Source of the DNA: CAYSNP01 sp050945855
GTDB taxonomy: Bacteria > Bacillota > Clostridia > Christensenellales > DTU072
Assembly: GCA_050945855.1 (NCBI GenBank)
Contig: JBMNTS010000004.1
Coordinates: forward strand, 6,278 to 70,277
Direction of reading: 5' to 3'
Length of the DNA stretch: 64,000 nt
Under the pieces are notes generated by a model. The model searched no databases. It was not told the origin of the DNA and saw nothing but the letters and a program-made list of their open reading frames with translations. The stretch's first letter is position 1, and the number at the start of each line of letters is the position of its first letter. A program made the translations under genes and the position numbers. Shown here in pieces: positions 26,056-34,861 of this stretch.

Positions 26056-26084
26056 TTGACAAAATATTATTGTGGTGTTAGTAT
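26056..26084 (+). promoter_or_regulatory. Promoter of the TPP riboswitch-thiT unit
   Basis: Consensus TTGACA (26056-26061), 17-nt spacer, TAGTAT (26079-26084); start near 26091, just ahead of the riboswitch. Confidence 0.75.
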
Positions 26085-26103
26085 TTAAAAAAAGAATATA
26101 AAA

Positions 26104-26168
26104 AAACGGGGTGCTTCGGCTGAGATTATACCCGAATGACCGGAACAAGGTAATTCTTGCGTCGGGAT
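26104..26168 (+). promoter_or_regulatory. TPP riboswitch (THI element)
   Basis: Conserved core pieces are in order: ACGGGGTGC, GGCTGAGA, ACCCG, then the pyrophosphate-sensor arm (GAACAAGGTAATTCTTGC-like) and the closing CGGGA pairing with the first strand. Thiamine pyrophosphate binding is expected to favour the terminator at 26182-26207 and shut off the transporter gene. Confidence 0.92.
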
Positions 26169-26181
26169 TTTAAAGAGTATG

Positions 26182-26207
26182 ACTTCGGCGAATGCGTCGA
26201 AGTTTTT
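26182..26207 (+). terminator. Riboswitch-controlled intrinsic terminator
   Basis: Stem ACTTCGGCG (26182-26190) with CGTCGAAGT (26195-26203), 4-nt loop, and a T6 run. It is the expression platform of the TPP riboswitch. Confidence 0.85.
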
Positions 26208-26222
26208 TGTTTGGAGGGCGCA

Positions 26223-26918
26223 ATGAACGAAAACAATATTGTATGGATAATGGCAGGCGTAATAGCTTTGGCTTATGTGCTGTTATACGCTTTTGCCAAA
26301 AAAACGCCGACAAAAGTTAAGGCAAAATCCCTGGCGTACGCAGGAGTAATGGTGGCGCTTTCTTTCGGTTTGAGCTATATAAAAATATTTTCGATGCCGC
26401 AGGGCGGCTCACTTACCTTATTAAGCATGCTGCCGATTATGCTTTACGCTTATATGTTCGGTCCAAGAGAAGGGCTTGTCGCCGCCGCCGCTTATTCCGT
26501 ATTGCAGTGTGTGCAGGGAGTGTTTTTTCTTAATTTTCTGCAGTTTTTGTTTGATTATATAATAGGTTTTACCCTGTTGGGACTGGCGGGATTGTTTCAC
26601 AAAAGCAAAATTAGGATTAATCTAAACGTAGAAAAAGCCAAAAAAAGCGGATTAATAAGAGTATACGAAGTAATAAACGATTTTCCGCTTGCGTTGGTTG
26701 CGGGTATGACGATAGGCTTTATCGGCCGCTATTTAGCTTCCGTAGTCGCGGGCTATGTGTTCTGGGCAGATTACGCCCCGCCGGGACAGCATCCGTTGAT
26801 TTATTCCGTTGTTTACAATTCGATATTGCTTGCGGACGGCCTTATCGCGGTTGCGGGCGGAGTGGCATTGATGTACGTAAAACCCTTAAGAAGGCAAATA
26901 GAAAACGCGGCAAAATAA
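26223..26918 (+). CDS. thiT: Thiamine-specific ECF transporter substrate-binding protein (ThiT-like)
   Basis: Membrane S component that captures thiamine for an energy-coupling factor (ECF) transporter. About six to seven hydrophobic helices; the segment MLPIMLYAYMFGPREGL and the later GRYLASVVAGYVFWADY fit ThiT/YuaJ. The ATG at 26223 follows GGAGGG; earlier in-frame codons lie in the riboswitch terminator. 231 residues. The TPP riboswitch upstream supports thiamine or a precursor as substrate. The EcfA/EcfA'/EcfT module is not in this window. Confidence 0.88.
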   Translation: MNENNIVWIMAGVIALAYVLLYAFAKKTPTKVKAKSLAYAGVMVALSFGLSYIKIFSMPQGGSLTLLSMLPIMLYAYMFGPREGLVAAAAYSVLQCVQGVFFLNFLQFLFDYIIGFTLLGLAGLFHKSKIRINLNVEKAKKSGLIRVYEVINDFPLALVAGMTIGFIGRYLASVVAGYVFWADYAPPGQHPLIYSVVYNSILLADGLIAVAGGVALMYVKPLRRQIENAAK

Positions 26919-26927
26919 ATACGCTGA

Positions 26928-27983
26928 TCAATAAATAAGTTTTTCGTTGGCGGAATCGTATAATCTGATACTTTCAGGTATAACCCGAATATCTATTGCC
27001 CTTTTGCCGATATCCTTAGCGGGTACAATAATTGTTTGCCCGTCAAAGTTTGTATGGGCAAAAGTATTGCCGCAATACTCCTCACAAAACAATACTTCGG
27101 ATTCTGTGCCAAAGGAGGCTTGCTCCGCCAAAAAAGCGGCGGTTACGGCTGCGCCGATATACACATTATTTAACAACGGGCGCTTGTCAAGAAGTATTTT
27201 GTTGCCCAATAGATCAATATACGGGATGCCGTTTTCCTCCCCGAGAAGCGCGGACACAATATTTACCTCAATCCCGTGCGCGTATTTATACACTTGCAGG
27301 GAAGCGGGATTTTCCTTAAGCTCCGCCTTAGAGCCTGTCTGCTCCGCCACACCGTAATGCAAAATGCTGATTTTATCGCCCAAGGTAAACGCCTCGTCGG
27401 CGCTGTCCGTGGCAAAGATTACCACGCCGCCATAGTTTTTAATAAAGGGAAGCATCTCCAAAAACATTTCTCTTCTGTCCGCACCCTTAAGAGAGGCAAA
27501 GGGATTGTCTATTAACAGCAGGGAAGCGTCCCTGAGAGATGCCCTGGCAAAAGCAAGCCGTATTCTGTCGCGGTCTTTAAGCCGTGATACCGGATAGGTA
27601 AGCAGGTAAGCGATATTAAACTTTTCCGCGGCCTTATTTACCTCTTCAATAAGCTTTTCTTTGGATACTTTTCTTAATTTTAATGGATACGCCAGATTCC
27701 ATTTCACGCTTTTGCCCTTTATCAGGCCGCAATCCTGAAAAATTAAGGCAATATCTCTTTCTTTAATCTTTTTGTCCTGAATCTCTTCTCCGTTTAATAT
27801 TATTTGTCCGGATTCCCTTGTAAGCAGCCCCGCTATGCAGCGGATAAGGCTGGTTTTTCCGCCTTGCTCTCCCGCCAGGACGCAAAGCTTCTCCCCGTTT
27901 TCGCATTGGATATTAAAGTTATGAACGCCGACGGCGCCGGCGGTATATCTTTGCCTTAAGTTTTTTATCAAAAGCGTGGTCAT
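26928..27983 (-). CDS. Degenerate ABC transporter ATP-binding protein (MalK/PotA-like)
   Basis: 351 residues: an ABC ATPase domain (1-235) followed by a TOBE-like C-terminal domain. Walker A keeps GK-T/S but reads AGEQGGKTS (37-45), losing two consensus glycines; the Q-loop Q83 is present. LSGGQ is replaced by LKDRD (135-139), Walker B is LLLIDNPF with N160 where the catalytic Glu should be, and the H-loop His is D193 (ATDSADEA). It is intact as a reading frame, so it is a maintained protein rather than a pseudogene. It may bind but probably not hydrolyse ATP efficiently, perhaps as a partner or regulator. No permease is adjacent; it converges on thiT. Confidence 0.85.
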   Translation of the reverse strand: MTTLLIKNLRQRYTAGAVGVHNFNIQCENGEKLCVLAGEQGGKTSLIRCIAGLLTRESGQIILNGEEIQDKKIKERDIALIFQDCGLIKGKSVKWNLAYPLKLRKVSKEKLIEEVNKAAEKFNIAYLLTYPVSRLKDRDRIRLAFARASLRDASLLLIDNPFASLKGADRREMFLEMLPFIKNYGGVVIFATDSADEAFTLGDKISILHYGVAEQTGSKAELKENPASLQVYKYAHGIEVNIVSALLGEENGIPYIDLLGNKILLDKRPLLNNVYIGAAVTAAFLAEQASFGTESEVLFCEEYCGNTFAHTNFDGQTIIVPAKDIGKRAIDIRVIPESIRLYDSANEKLIY

Positions 27984-28027
27984 GATTTAATTATAATATA
28001 TTTTCTCCAATTTGCAACCCAATATAA

Positions 28028-28056
28028 TTGCATAAATATTCATACTGATGTATAAT
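28028..28056 (+). promoter_or_regulatory. Promoter of argD-carB-argF with ARG-box-like operator
   Basis: TTGCAT (28028-28033), 17-nt spacer, TATAAT (28051-28056). The sequence TGCAT-AAAT-ATTCA (28029-28042) matches the ARG-box core TGAAT-W4-ATTCA with one mismatch and overlaps the -35 box, fitting repression by ArgR. Confidence 0.65.
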
Positions 28057-28077
28057 GAATGGAATGGAGGTGGCAAA

Positions 28078-29268
28078 ATGGTCTCTGAGAAAATTATAGA
28101 GAATGATAAAAAGTACTTGATTAAGAGCTATGCCCCTCATGACATAGTTCTTGTTAAGGGAGAAGGCTGCAAACTATATGACGCGGAGGGCAGGGAATAC
28201 TTAGATTTTCTTGCGGGTATTGCGGTAAGCGTACTGGGTCACAATAATAAAAAGCTGGTAAGCGCGATTACCGCGCAGGCAAAAAAGGTATTGCTTACTT
28301 CGGGTTATTTCCATAACGAAAATTCGGGCAGGCTGGCGCAGGAACTGGTAAAAAACACTCATTTCAAAAGGGTGTTTTTTGCAAACAGCGGAGCGGAAGC
28401 AAACGAGTGCGCCCTTAAAATCGCGAAAAAATATATGAACGACAACTGCCCGGGCAGATACAAAATAGTGGTTTGCGAAAAATCCTTCCATGGCAGAACA
28501 ATAGCCACCGTCGCAGCGACCGGACAGGACAAATACAAAAAGCCCTTTTTACCTTTGCCGGACTGGTATATTCAAATACCCTTCAACGATACGGAGGCGT
28601 TAAAGAAAGCGCTGTCCAACCCCGAAGTGGGAGCGTTTTTGGTAGAATGCATACAAGGGGAAGGCGGAGTAAGAGAGGCAAGCGCGGAATTTATACAGAC
28701 GGCGCGCAAGCTGACAAGGCGGTACAATCAGCTTTTGATAGTTGACGAGATTCAGACGGGCTTATACCGTACGGGCAAGCAGTTTTCTTATATGCACTAT
28801 CAAATCAAGCCGGATATTATCACAGTCGCCAAAGCGTTGGGCGGCGGAATCCCCATCGGGGCGTGCCTTGCGGGACGGCTGGTAGAGGATACAATACGGC
28901 CGGGCGACCACGGCACTACTTTCGGAGGCAATCCTCTTGCTACCGGCGTTGCCATGTTTGTGTTAAAGGAAATAAGAAAGACCAAAACGCAACAGCATCT
29001 GGCGGAGATCGGCGAATATTTTTACGCTAAACTAAAGGAAGTCGCGGACAGGAAAGAAACTGTGGCCGAGCTGAGAGGCAAAGGGCTGATGCTGGGGCTA
29101 AACATTGTAAGCGGAGTAAACGTAAAAGATTACGTCAAGGCATTGATAGAAGAGGGCATACTTTGTACGGATGCGGGAGGCGATACCCTGCGCTTTTTGC
29201 CTCCTTTCATAATTACCAAAGACGAAATAGATATTTTGATAGCAAAACTGGAAAAAGTCATAAAATAA
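28078..29268 (+). CDS. argD: Acetylornithine aminotransferase
   Basis: PLP class III aminotransferase of arginine synthesis. NSGAEANECALK, SFHGRT, DEIQTGLYRTG and the PLP lysine in TVAKALGGGIPIG are all present. An ATG at 28048 lies within the promoter region; GGAGG followed 7 nt later by the ATG at 28078 sets the start. 396 residues, normal. First gene of argD-carB-argF. The argCJB steps must be elsewhere. Confidence 0.95.
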   Translation: MVSEKIIENDKKYLIKSYAPHDIVLVKGEGCKLYDAEGREYLDFLAGIAVSVLGHNNKKLVSAITAQAKKVLLTSGYFHNENSGRLAQELVKNTHFKRVFFANSGAEANECALKIAKKYMNDNCPGRYKIVVCEKSFHGRTIATVAATGQDKYKKPFLPLPDWYIQIPFNDTEALKKALSNPEVGAFLVECIQGEGGVREASAEFIQTARKLTRRYNQLLIVDEIQTGLYRTGKQFSYMHYQIKPDIITVAKALGGGIPIGACLAGRLVEDTIRPGDHGTTFGGNPLATGVAMFVLKEIRKTKTQQHLAEIGEYFYAKLKEVADRKETVAELRGKGLMLGLNIVSGVNVKDYVKALIEEGILCTDAGGDTLRFLPPFIITKDEIDILIAKLEKVIK

Positions 29269-29281
29269 AGGCGGAGTCTAT

Positions 29282-32200
29282 ATGCCAAAACGGACGGACA
29301 TAGAAAAAATATTAGTAATAGGAAGCGGGCCCATCATTATAGGTCAGGCGGCTGAATTTGATTATTCGGGCACTCAGGCATGCAAAGCGCTTAGGGAAGA
29401 AGGGTACAAGGTAGTGCTTATCAACAGCAATCCCGCGACCATAATGACAGACAGCGCGACGGCGGATACCGTATATATAGAACCCATAAACCTGGAAATG
29501 GTTACCCAAATCATAGAAAGGGAGCGCCCGCAGGGCATTCTCCCCACATTGGGCGGGCAGACGGGGCTTAATATGGCAATCCAGCTTGCCAACGCGGGAA
29601 CGCTGGAAAAATATAACGTTCGCCTGCTGGGCACTAAGCTGGAATCCATCAGCAAGGCGGAGGACAGGGAGCTTTTCCGCACGCTTATGGACGAGCTTGG
29701 ACAAAAAGTGCCTTCTTCGGATATAGTGACAAGCTATGAACAGGCAAAGCAGTTTGCCAAAAAGAACGGCTTTCCCGTAATCATCCGTCCCGCCTATACG
29801 CTGGGCGGCACGGGCGGCGGAATAGCCCACGACGACCACGAGTTCCAGGAAATCGTGCTTAAAGGGCTTAAGCACAGTATGATTCATCAGGTAATATTGG
29901 AACAATCGGTTGCGGGCTGGAAGGAAATAGAGTTCGAGGTTATAAGAGACAGCAAGGATAATTGCATAATAGTATGCAGTATGGAAAACTTTGACCCCGT
30001 GGGCATCCATACGGGGGACAGCATAGTGGTAGCGCCCAGCCAGACGCTTTCGGATAAGGAATACCATATGCTTCGTTCCGCTTCGCTAAAGATAATTAAG
30101 GCGCTGGATATAGAAGGCGGATGCAATATTCAATTCGCGCTCAATCCTCAAAGCTATGAATACGTGGTAATTGAAGTCAATCCCAGGGTCAGCCGTTCCT
30201 CCGCTCTTGCCAGCAAAGCCACAGGCTATCCCATTGCGAGGGTTGCCTCAAAAATCGCGGTAGGTTTTACTTTGGACGAGATAAAAAACGACGTGACCGG
30301 ATTAACTTATGCGGCAAGCGAGCCCGCGATAGATTACGTCGTTACCAAAGTGCCGCGCTTCCCCTTTGACAAATTCGCCACCGCGGACAGGAAACTTGGC
30401 ACGCAAATGAAGGCTACGGGCGAGGTTATGGCGATAGGGCGCTGCTTTGAGGAAAGCCTGCTAAAAGCTATAGACAGCCTTGATATCAAAGTAAATTATC
30501 AATTCGGCATGCAGGCAATGAAGGCATGGTCTTTTGAAAAGCTGATGGAGGAGCTTGCCAAAGGCAACGACGAGCGTATTTTTATTATCAGCGAAGCGTT
30601 TTGGCGCGGCGTCGGGATAGACGAAATTTTCGAGATTACCAAAATAGACAGGTTTTTCTTAGGCAAAATCTTAAATATCGTCAATCACGCCAAAGCCCTG
30701 CAGAGCATTTCCTTAAAAGAATTGGATGTAGAGCTTATGCGCACCGTCAAATACTTAGGTTTTTCCGATTCGTATATAGCCAATCTGATGAACGTCAAAA
30801 AGGAGCAAATCGTAAAACTGCGCCATAGCTACGGCATATCCCCCGCCTTTAAAATGGTGGACACCTGCGCTGGAGAATACGAAGCCGTCACGCCATATTA
30901 TTACAGCTGCTACGAGGACAACGACGAGTTAAAGGTAAACGACAGAAAAAAGGTGATAGTTCTGGGCAGCGGCCCTATACGCATTGGGCAAGGCATCGAG
31001 TTTGATTACTGCTCCGTGCATTGCGTTAAGGCGCTTAAAGAAATGGGGATTGAGAGCATAATAATAAACAGCAACCCCGAAACGGTAAGCACGGACTTTG
31101 ATACCAGCGACAAGCTGTTTTTCGAGCCTCTGACTTACGAGTGCGTAATGGATATCATAGAAAAGGAGAAGCCGCACGGAGTAATAGTGCAATTCGGAGG
31201 ACAAACAGCCATTAATCTGGCAAAACCGCTTTCGGACGCCGGCGTAACGGTGCTGGGCACCTCCGCGCAGGATATCGACAAAGCGGAAGCGCGGGACAAA
31301 TTTATTACCGTGCTAAATGAACTGGGTATCCCGATGCCTCCGGGCAAAACGGTATTCAGTCTGGAGGAAGCGGCAAAAGAAGCGGATGCGTTGGGCTTCC
31401 CCGTATTGGTGCGCCCCAGCTATGTGTTGGGCGGCAGGGCTATGGAGATAGTCTATAACCACAGCCATCTTAAAGAGTATATGAATATGGCGCTTGCGCT
31501 GGAAAACGAGCAGGCTATCCTCATTGACAAATACATCATGGGCAAGGAAATCGAGGTTGACGCCATAGGCGATACGGAGATGGTAGTTATCCCCGGGATT
31601 ATGGAGCATATCGAGCGCGCGGGCGTGCACAGCGGAGACAGCATAAGCGTTTATCCCGCGCAGACCTTATCCGGCAAAATTATCAAGCTGATTGAGGATT
31701 ATACAATACGGCTGGGCTTGCATCTAAAAATCAAAGGTATGTTTAATATCCAGTTCGTTATGGATAAAAAAGAAAATCTTTATGTAATCGAGGTAAATCC
31801 CCGCGCCAGCCGCACCGTGCCTATTCTGACCAAGGTGACCAAAGTCAATATGGTCAACATAGCCACCGAGGTTATGCTGGGCAAAAAGCTGAAAGATATG
31901 GGCTTTAAGGGCGGTCTGGTAGCGCCGAGCGAATATATTACGGTCAAAGCGCCCGTATTCAGTTTCGCAAAAATGAATTCTGTGGATATATCCCTTTCCC
32001 CGGAAATGAAATCCACAGGCGAAGTTATGGGAACGGACACCAATTACAAGGCGGCGCTCAAAAAAGCGCTGGTTGCCAGCGGAATAAACATCCCGCCTTC
32101 GGGCAATGTGCTGTTCGCGCTTGCGGACAGGGATAAGCCGGAAGGACTGCAGATAGCCCGTTCACTGATTAAGCGCGGCTATAAGCTGTTTGCCACGGAT

Positions 32201-32482
32201 AAAACTTATGAATACTTTGCGCTTAACAATTTGAAATGCGAATTGATAAAAAAGGACGTGCTGATCAAAGTACTTCAAGAGGAAAACAAAATAGATTTCA
32301 TCATCACCACAGCCACTATGGGCAAGGACACTCACCGCACCGGCTTTGCCATCAGGCGCACCGCAATGGAGTTTAACGTGCCTTGCATCACTTCGCTGGA
32401 TACCGCGTCGGCTGTAATATTCGCTTTTTCGGGCATAGTGCACGACAAAGTGATGAGCCTTAACGAATACGGAGGGAATTAA
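29282..32482 (+). CDS. carB: Carbamoyl-phosphate synthase large subunit
   Basis: Makes carbamoyl phosphate from bicarbonate, ammonia and two ATP. Two homologous ATP-grasp halves, each opening with GSGPI-IGQ-EFDY, plus a C-terminal MGS-like allosteric domain after about residue 930. 1066 residues, complete. The glutaminase subunit carA normally sits just upstream but is absent on both sides here, so it must be encoded elsewhere or ammonia is used directly. The position between argD and argF suggests an arginine-pathway allocation. Confidence 0.97.
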   Translation: MPKRTDIEKILVIGSGPIIIGQAAEFDYSGTQACKALREEGYKVVLINSNPATIMTDSATADTVYIEPINLEMVTQIIERERPQGILPTLGGQTGLNMAIQLANAGTLEKYNVRLLGTKLESISKAEDRELFRTLMDELGQKVPSSDIVTSYEQAKQFAKKNGFPVIIRPAYTLGGTGGGIAHDDHEFQEIVLKGLKHSMIHQVILEQSVAGWKEIEFEVIRDSKDNCIIVCSMENFDPVGIHTGDSIVVAPSQTLSDKEYHMLRSASLKIIKALDIEGGCNIQFALNPQSYEYVVIEVNPRVSRSSALASKATGYPIARVASKIAVGFTLDEIKNDVTGLTYAASEPAIDYVVTKVPRFPFDKFATADRKLGTQMKATGEVMAIGRCFEESLLKAIDSLDIKVNYQFGMQAMKAWSFEKLMEELAKGNDERIFIISEAFWRGVGIDEIFEITKIDRFFLGKILNIVNHAKALQSISLKELDVELMRTVKYLGFSDSYIANLMNVKKEQIVKLRHSYGISPAFKMVDTCAGEYEAVTPYYYSCYEDNDELKVNDRKKVIVLGSGPIRIGQGIEFDYCSVHCVKALKEMGIESIIINSNPETVSTDFDTSDKLFFEPLTYECVMDIIEKEKPHGVIVQFGGQTAINLAKPLSDAGVTVLGTSAQDIDKAEARDKFITVLNELGIPMPPGKTVFSLEEAAKEADALGFPVLVRPSYVLGGRAMEIVYNHSHLKEYMNMALALENEQAILIDKYIMGKEIEVDAIGDTEMVVIPGIMEHIERAGVHSGDSISVYPAQTLSGKIIKLIEDYTIRLGLHLKIKGMFNIQFVMDKKENLYVIEVNPRASRTVPILTKVTKVNMVNIATEVMLGKKLKDMGFKGGLVAPSEYITVKAPVFSFAKMNSVDISLSPEMKSTGEVMGTDTNYKAALKKALVASGINIPPSGNVLFALADRDKPEGLQIARSLIKRGYKLFATDKTYEYFALNNLKCELIKKDVLIKVLQEENKIDFIITTATMGKDTHRTGFAIRRTAMEFNVPCITSLDTASAVIFAFSGIVHDKVMSLNEYGGN

Positions 32483-32484
32483 TT

Positions 32485-33435
32485 ATGGACATTTCCGCTT
32501 ACAAGCCGAACTGCAAATTGAACAACAAACACTTGCTTACCTTGCGCGATTACTCAAAGGAAGAAATTTTTGAGATACTGTGCCTTGCAAAGGAAATTAA
32601 GGACGAATACAAAAGCGGGGCGCAGCGCAACACGCTGAAAAACAAAGTGCTTGCAATGATTTTTGCCAAATCCTCCACCAGAACGCGGCTGTCCTTTGAA
32701 ATGGGCATGCACCAGTTGGGCGGGTCAAGTATCTTTTTATCCGCGCTGGATATCCAGATGGGCAGGAGCGAAAACATTGCCGATACCGCAAGAGTCATTT
32801 CCAGGATGGGGATAAGCGGGCTTATGATAAGGACTTATAATCATTCCGACGTGGAAGATTTTGCGCGCATGGGCAGCATCCCCGTAATAAACGGCCTTAC
32901 CGACGACTACCATCCTTGCCAGGCGCTGGCGGACGTAATGACGGCGTGGGAAAAGAAAGGTCATATCAAAGGACTTAAAATGGTGTTTATGGGGGACGGC
33001 AACAACGTTACTCATTCCCTAATGGTAATAAGCGCAAAACTGGGTATAGATTTTACCGCGATTTGCCCTAAAGATTATTCTCCGAGCAAGGAAGTATATG
33101 ATTATTGCCAAAGCATAGGCGGAAAGGTAAAAGTGACCGACCAGATTAAGAGCAGCCTTGCAGGCGCGGACGTGGTATACACCGATGTTGTGTTCAGTAT
33201 GGGACAGCCTAAGAGCAAAGAAAAGGCGTTTGCGCTGCTCCCTTATCAGGTAAACGACACCATTATGGATATGGCGGGACCGGGCGCGCTCTTTATGCAT
33301 TGTATGCCCGCCCACAGGGAGGAAGAAGTTACGGCAAGCGTGATAGACGGACCGCAAAGCGTAGTTTTGGATGAGGCGGAGAACCGCCTGCACGTTCAAA
33401 AAGCGGTATTGGAGCTGCTGCTGCGCGATTATTAA
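32485..33435 (+). CDS. argF: Ornithine carbamoyltransferase
   Basis: Forms citrulline from ornithine and carbamoyl phosphate. The carbamoyl-phosphate motif SSTRTR is at about 56-61, HPCQALAD near 134-141, and the ornithine-loop motif appears as HCMPAHREEEV instead of the common HCLP. 316 residues, normal. It starts 2 nt after carB, allowing close handover of carbamoyl phosphate. A bidirectional terminator follows. Confidence 0.96.
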   Translation: MDISAYKPNCKLNNKHLLTLRDYSKEEIFEILCLAKEIKDEYKSGAQRNTLKNKVLAMIFAKSSTRTRLSFEMGMHQLGGSSIFLSALDIQMGRSENIADTARVISRMGISGLMIRTYNHSDVEDFARMGSIPVINGLTDDYHPCQALADVMTAWEKKGHIKGLKMVFMGDGNNVTHSLMVISAKLGIDFTAICPKDYSPSKEVYDYCQSIGGKVKVTDQIKSSLAGADVVYTDVVFSMGQPKSKEKAFALLPYQVNDTIMDMAGPGALFMHCMPAHREEEVTASVIDGPQSVVLDEAENRLHVQKAVLELLLRDY

Positions 33436-33451
33436 TACATATCGAGACAAC

Positions 33452-33486
33452 AAAAACGGCAATGTGTTTCGCATTGCCGTTTTTTT
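33452..33486. terminator. Bidirectional terminator between argF and argH
   Basis: ACGGCAATG/CATTGCCGT stem (33456-33464 with 33472-33480), 7-nt loop, flanked by A5 on the left and T7 on the right, so it works for both converging units. Confidence 0.88.
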
Positions 33487-34861
33487 AATATTGAGCCAGC
33501 CTTTCTTCCAGCTTTTCCAAGGAAGATAGCACCGCTTGTGGCGAAGTCCCTCCTCCGGAGCGGCGTTTGTCTACTGTTTCTTTAATATCTATTGCCTGAT
33601 ATACATCTTGATCGAATAAAGAACTGAATTGCGCAAGCTCCGCAAGCGTAAGCTCCTCCATGACTTTGTTATTGGCTATACAGTAATTTACAATTTTACC
33701 GCTTAGCTTGTAAGCGTCCCTGAAAGGCATACCTTTAAGGGTAAGATAGTCAGCCAAATCGGTGGCGTTAATAAAGCCGCTTTTCGCGGAATCCAGCATC
33801 CTTTGCTTGTTGAAGGTTGCGGTAAGCAGCATTTTCTCCATAATAACGATACTGCCGTACAAGTCCTTTTCACATTCCAAGAGTATGCCTTTATCTTCCT
33901 GCAAATCCTTGTTGTACGCCAGGGGCAGCCCTTTTAGCAGAGCAAGCATGGAAGTAAGCGCGCCTATTGCCTTTGCGCTTTTGCCCCTTATCAATTCCGC
34001 CATATCCGGGTTTTTCTTTTGCGGCATAATGCTGCTGCCCGTGGAATAAGCGTCGGAAAGAGAAATATACCCGTATTCGTTGCTTGCCCAGGTAATTATC
34101 TCTTCGCTCAGTCTGGACAGGTGAATAAAGACGGTATTTGCGCAGAACAAATATTCAAGCGCAAAATCCCTGTCGGAAACGCTGTCCATAGCGTTGGCGG
34201 TCACTCCCGCAAATCCCAGCTCTTTGGCGGTCATTTCACGATTGATGCCAAAGGTAGTGCCTGCCAGCGCGCCAGAGCCCAGCGGGCAAAGGTTGGTCCG
34301 TTTCAGCGCGTCCGAAAAACGGGTAATATCCCTGTAAAACATTTCGCCGTACGCGGCAAGGTGAAAGGCAAGGGTGACGGGCTGCGCCTTCTGCAAATGG
34401 GTAAATCCCGGCATATAAGTATGCAAATGTTCTTTTGCCAGTTTGATTAAGCTCTTTACAAGGGATATCAGCGCGCCCTTAATCTTATCTATGGACGAGA
34501 TAACGTACAACTTAAAATCGGTGACAACCTGGTCGTTGCGGCTGCGCGCGGTATGCAGGCGTTTGCCCGCCTCTCCGATTTTTTGGGTCAGATGGTTTTC
34601 GATAAAGGTATGGATATCCTCGGCGTTCTCGATTGCCAATGCGCCGCTTTCTATTTCCTCTTTAATCTCCTCCAGCCCCTTTACGATAGCCTCCGCGTCC
34701 TCACATGAGATGATTTTGCATTCCCCAAGCATTTTGGCGTGCGCTATGCTGCCTGAAATATCCTGCTTGTAAATGGCCTTGTCTACAGGTAAAGAGGTAT
34801 TAAATTCTTCGGCAAACTTGTCAATATCATTTTCCAGCCTGCCTTTCCACAGTTTATCCAT
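33485..34861 (-). CDS. argH: Argininosuccinate lyase
   Basis: Last step of arginine synthesis, releasing fumarate. The fumarase-superfamily signature GSSIMPQKKNPD is present, as are HTARSRNDQV and TDLADYL. 458 residues, normal. The start overlaps the argG stop by 8 nt, so argG-argH is one minus-strand unit facing argD-carB-argF. Confidence 0.97.
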   Translation of the reverse strand: MDKLWKGRLENDIDKFAEEFNTSLPVDKAIYKQDISGSIAHAKMLGECKIISCEDAEAIVKGLEEIKEEIESGALAIENAEDIHTFIENHLTQKIGEAGKRLHTARSRNDQVVTDFKLYVISSIDKIKGALISLVKSLIKLAKEHLHTYMPGFTHLQKAQPVTLAFHLAAYGEMFYRDITRFSDALKRTNLCPLGSGALAGTTFGINREMTAKELGFAGVTANAMDSVSDRDFALEYLFCANTVFIHLSRLSEEIITWASNEYGYISLSDAYSTGSSIMPQKKNPDMAELIRGKSAKAIGALTSMLALLKGLPLAYNKDLQEDKGILLECEKDLYGSIVIMEKMLLTATFNKQRMLDSAKSGFINATDLADYLTLKGMPFRDAYKLSGKIVNYCIANNKVMEELTLAELAQFSSLFDQDVYQAIDIKETVDKRRSGGGTSPQAVLSSLEKLEERLAQY

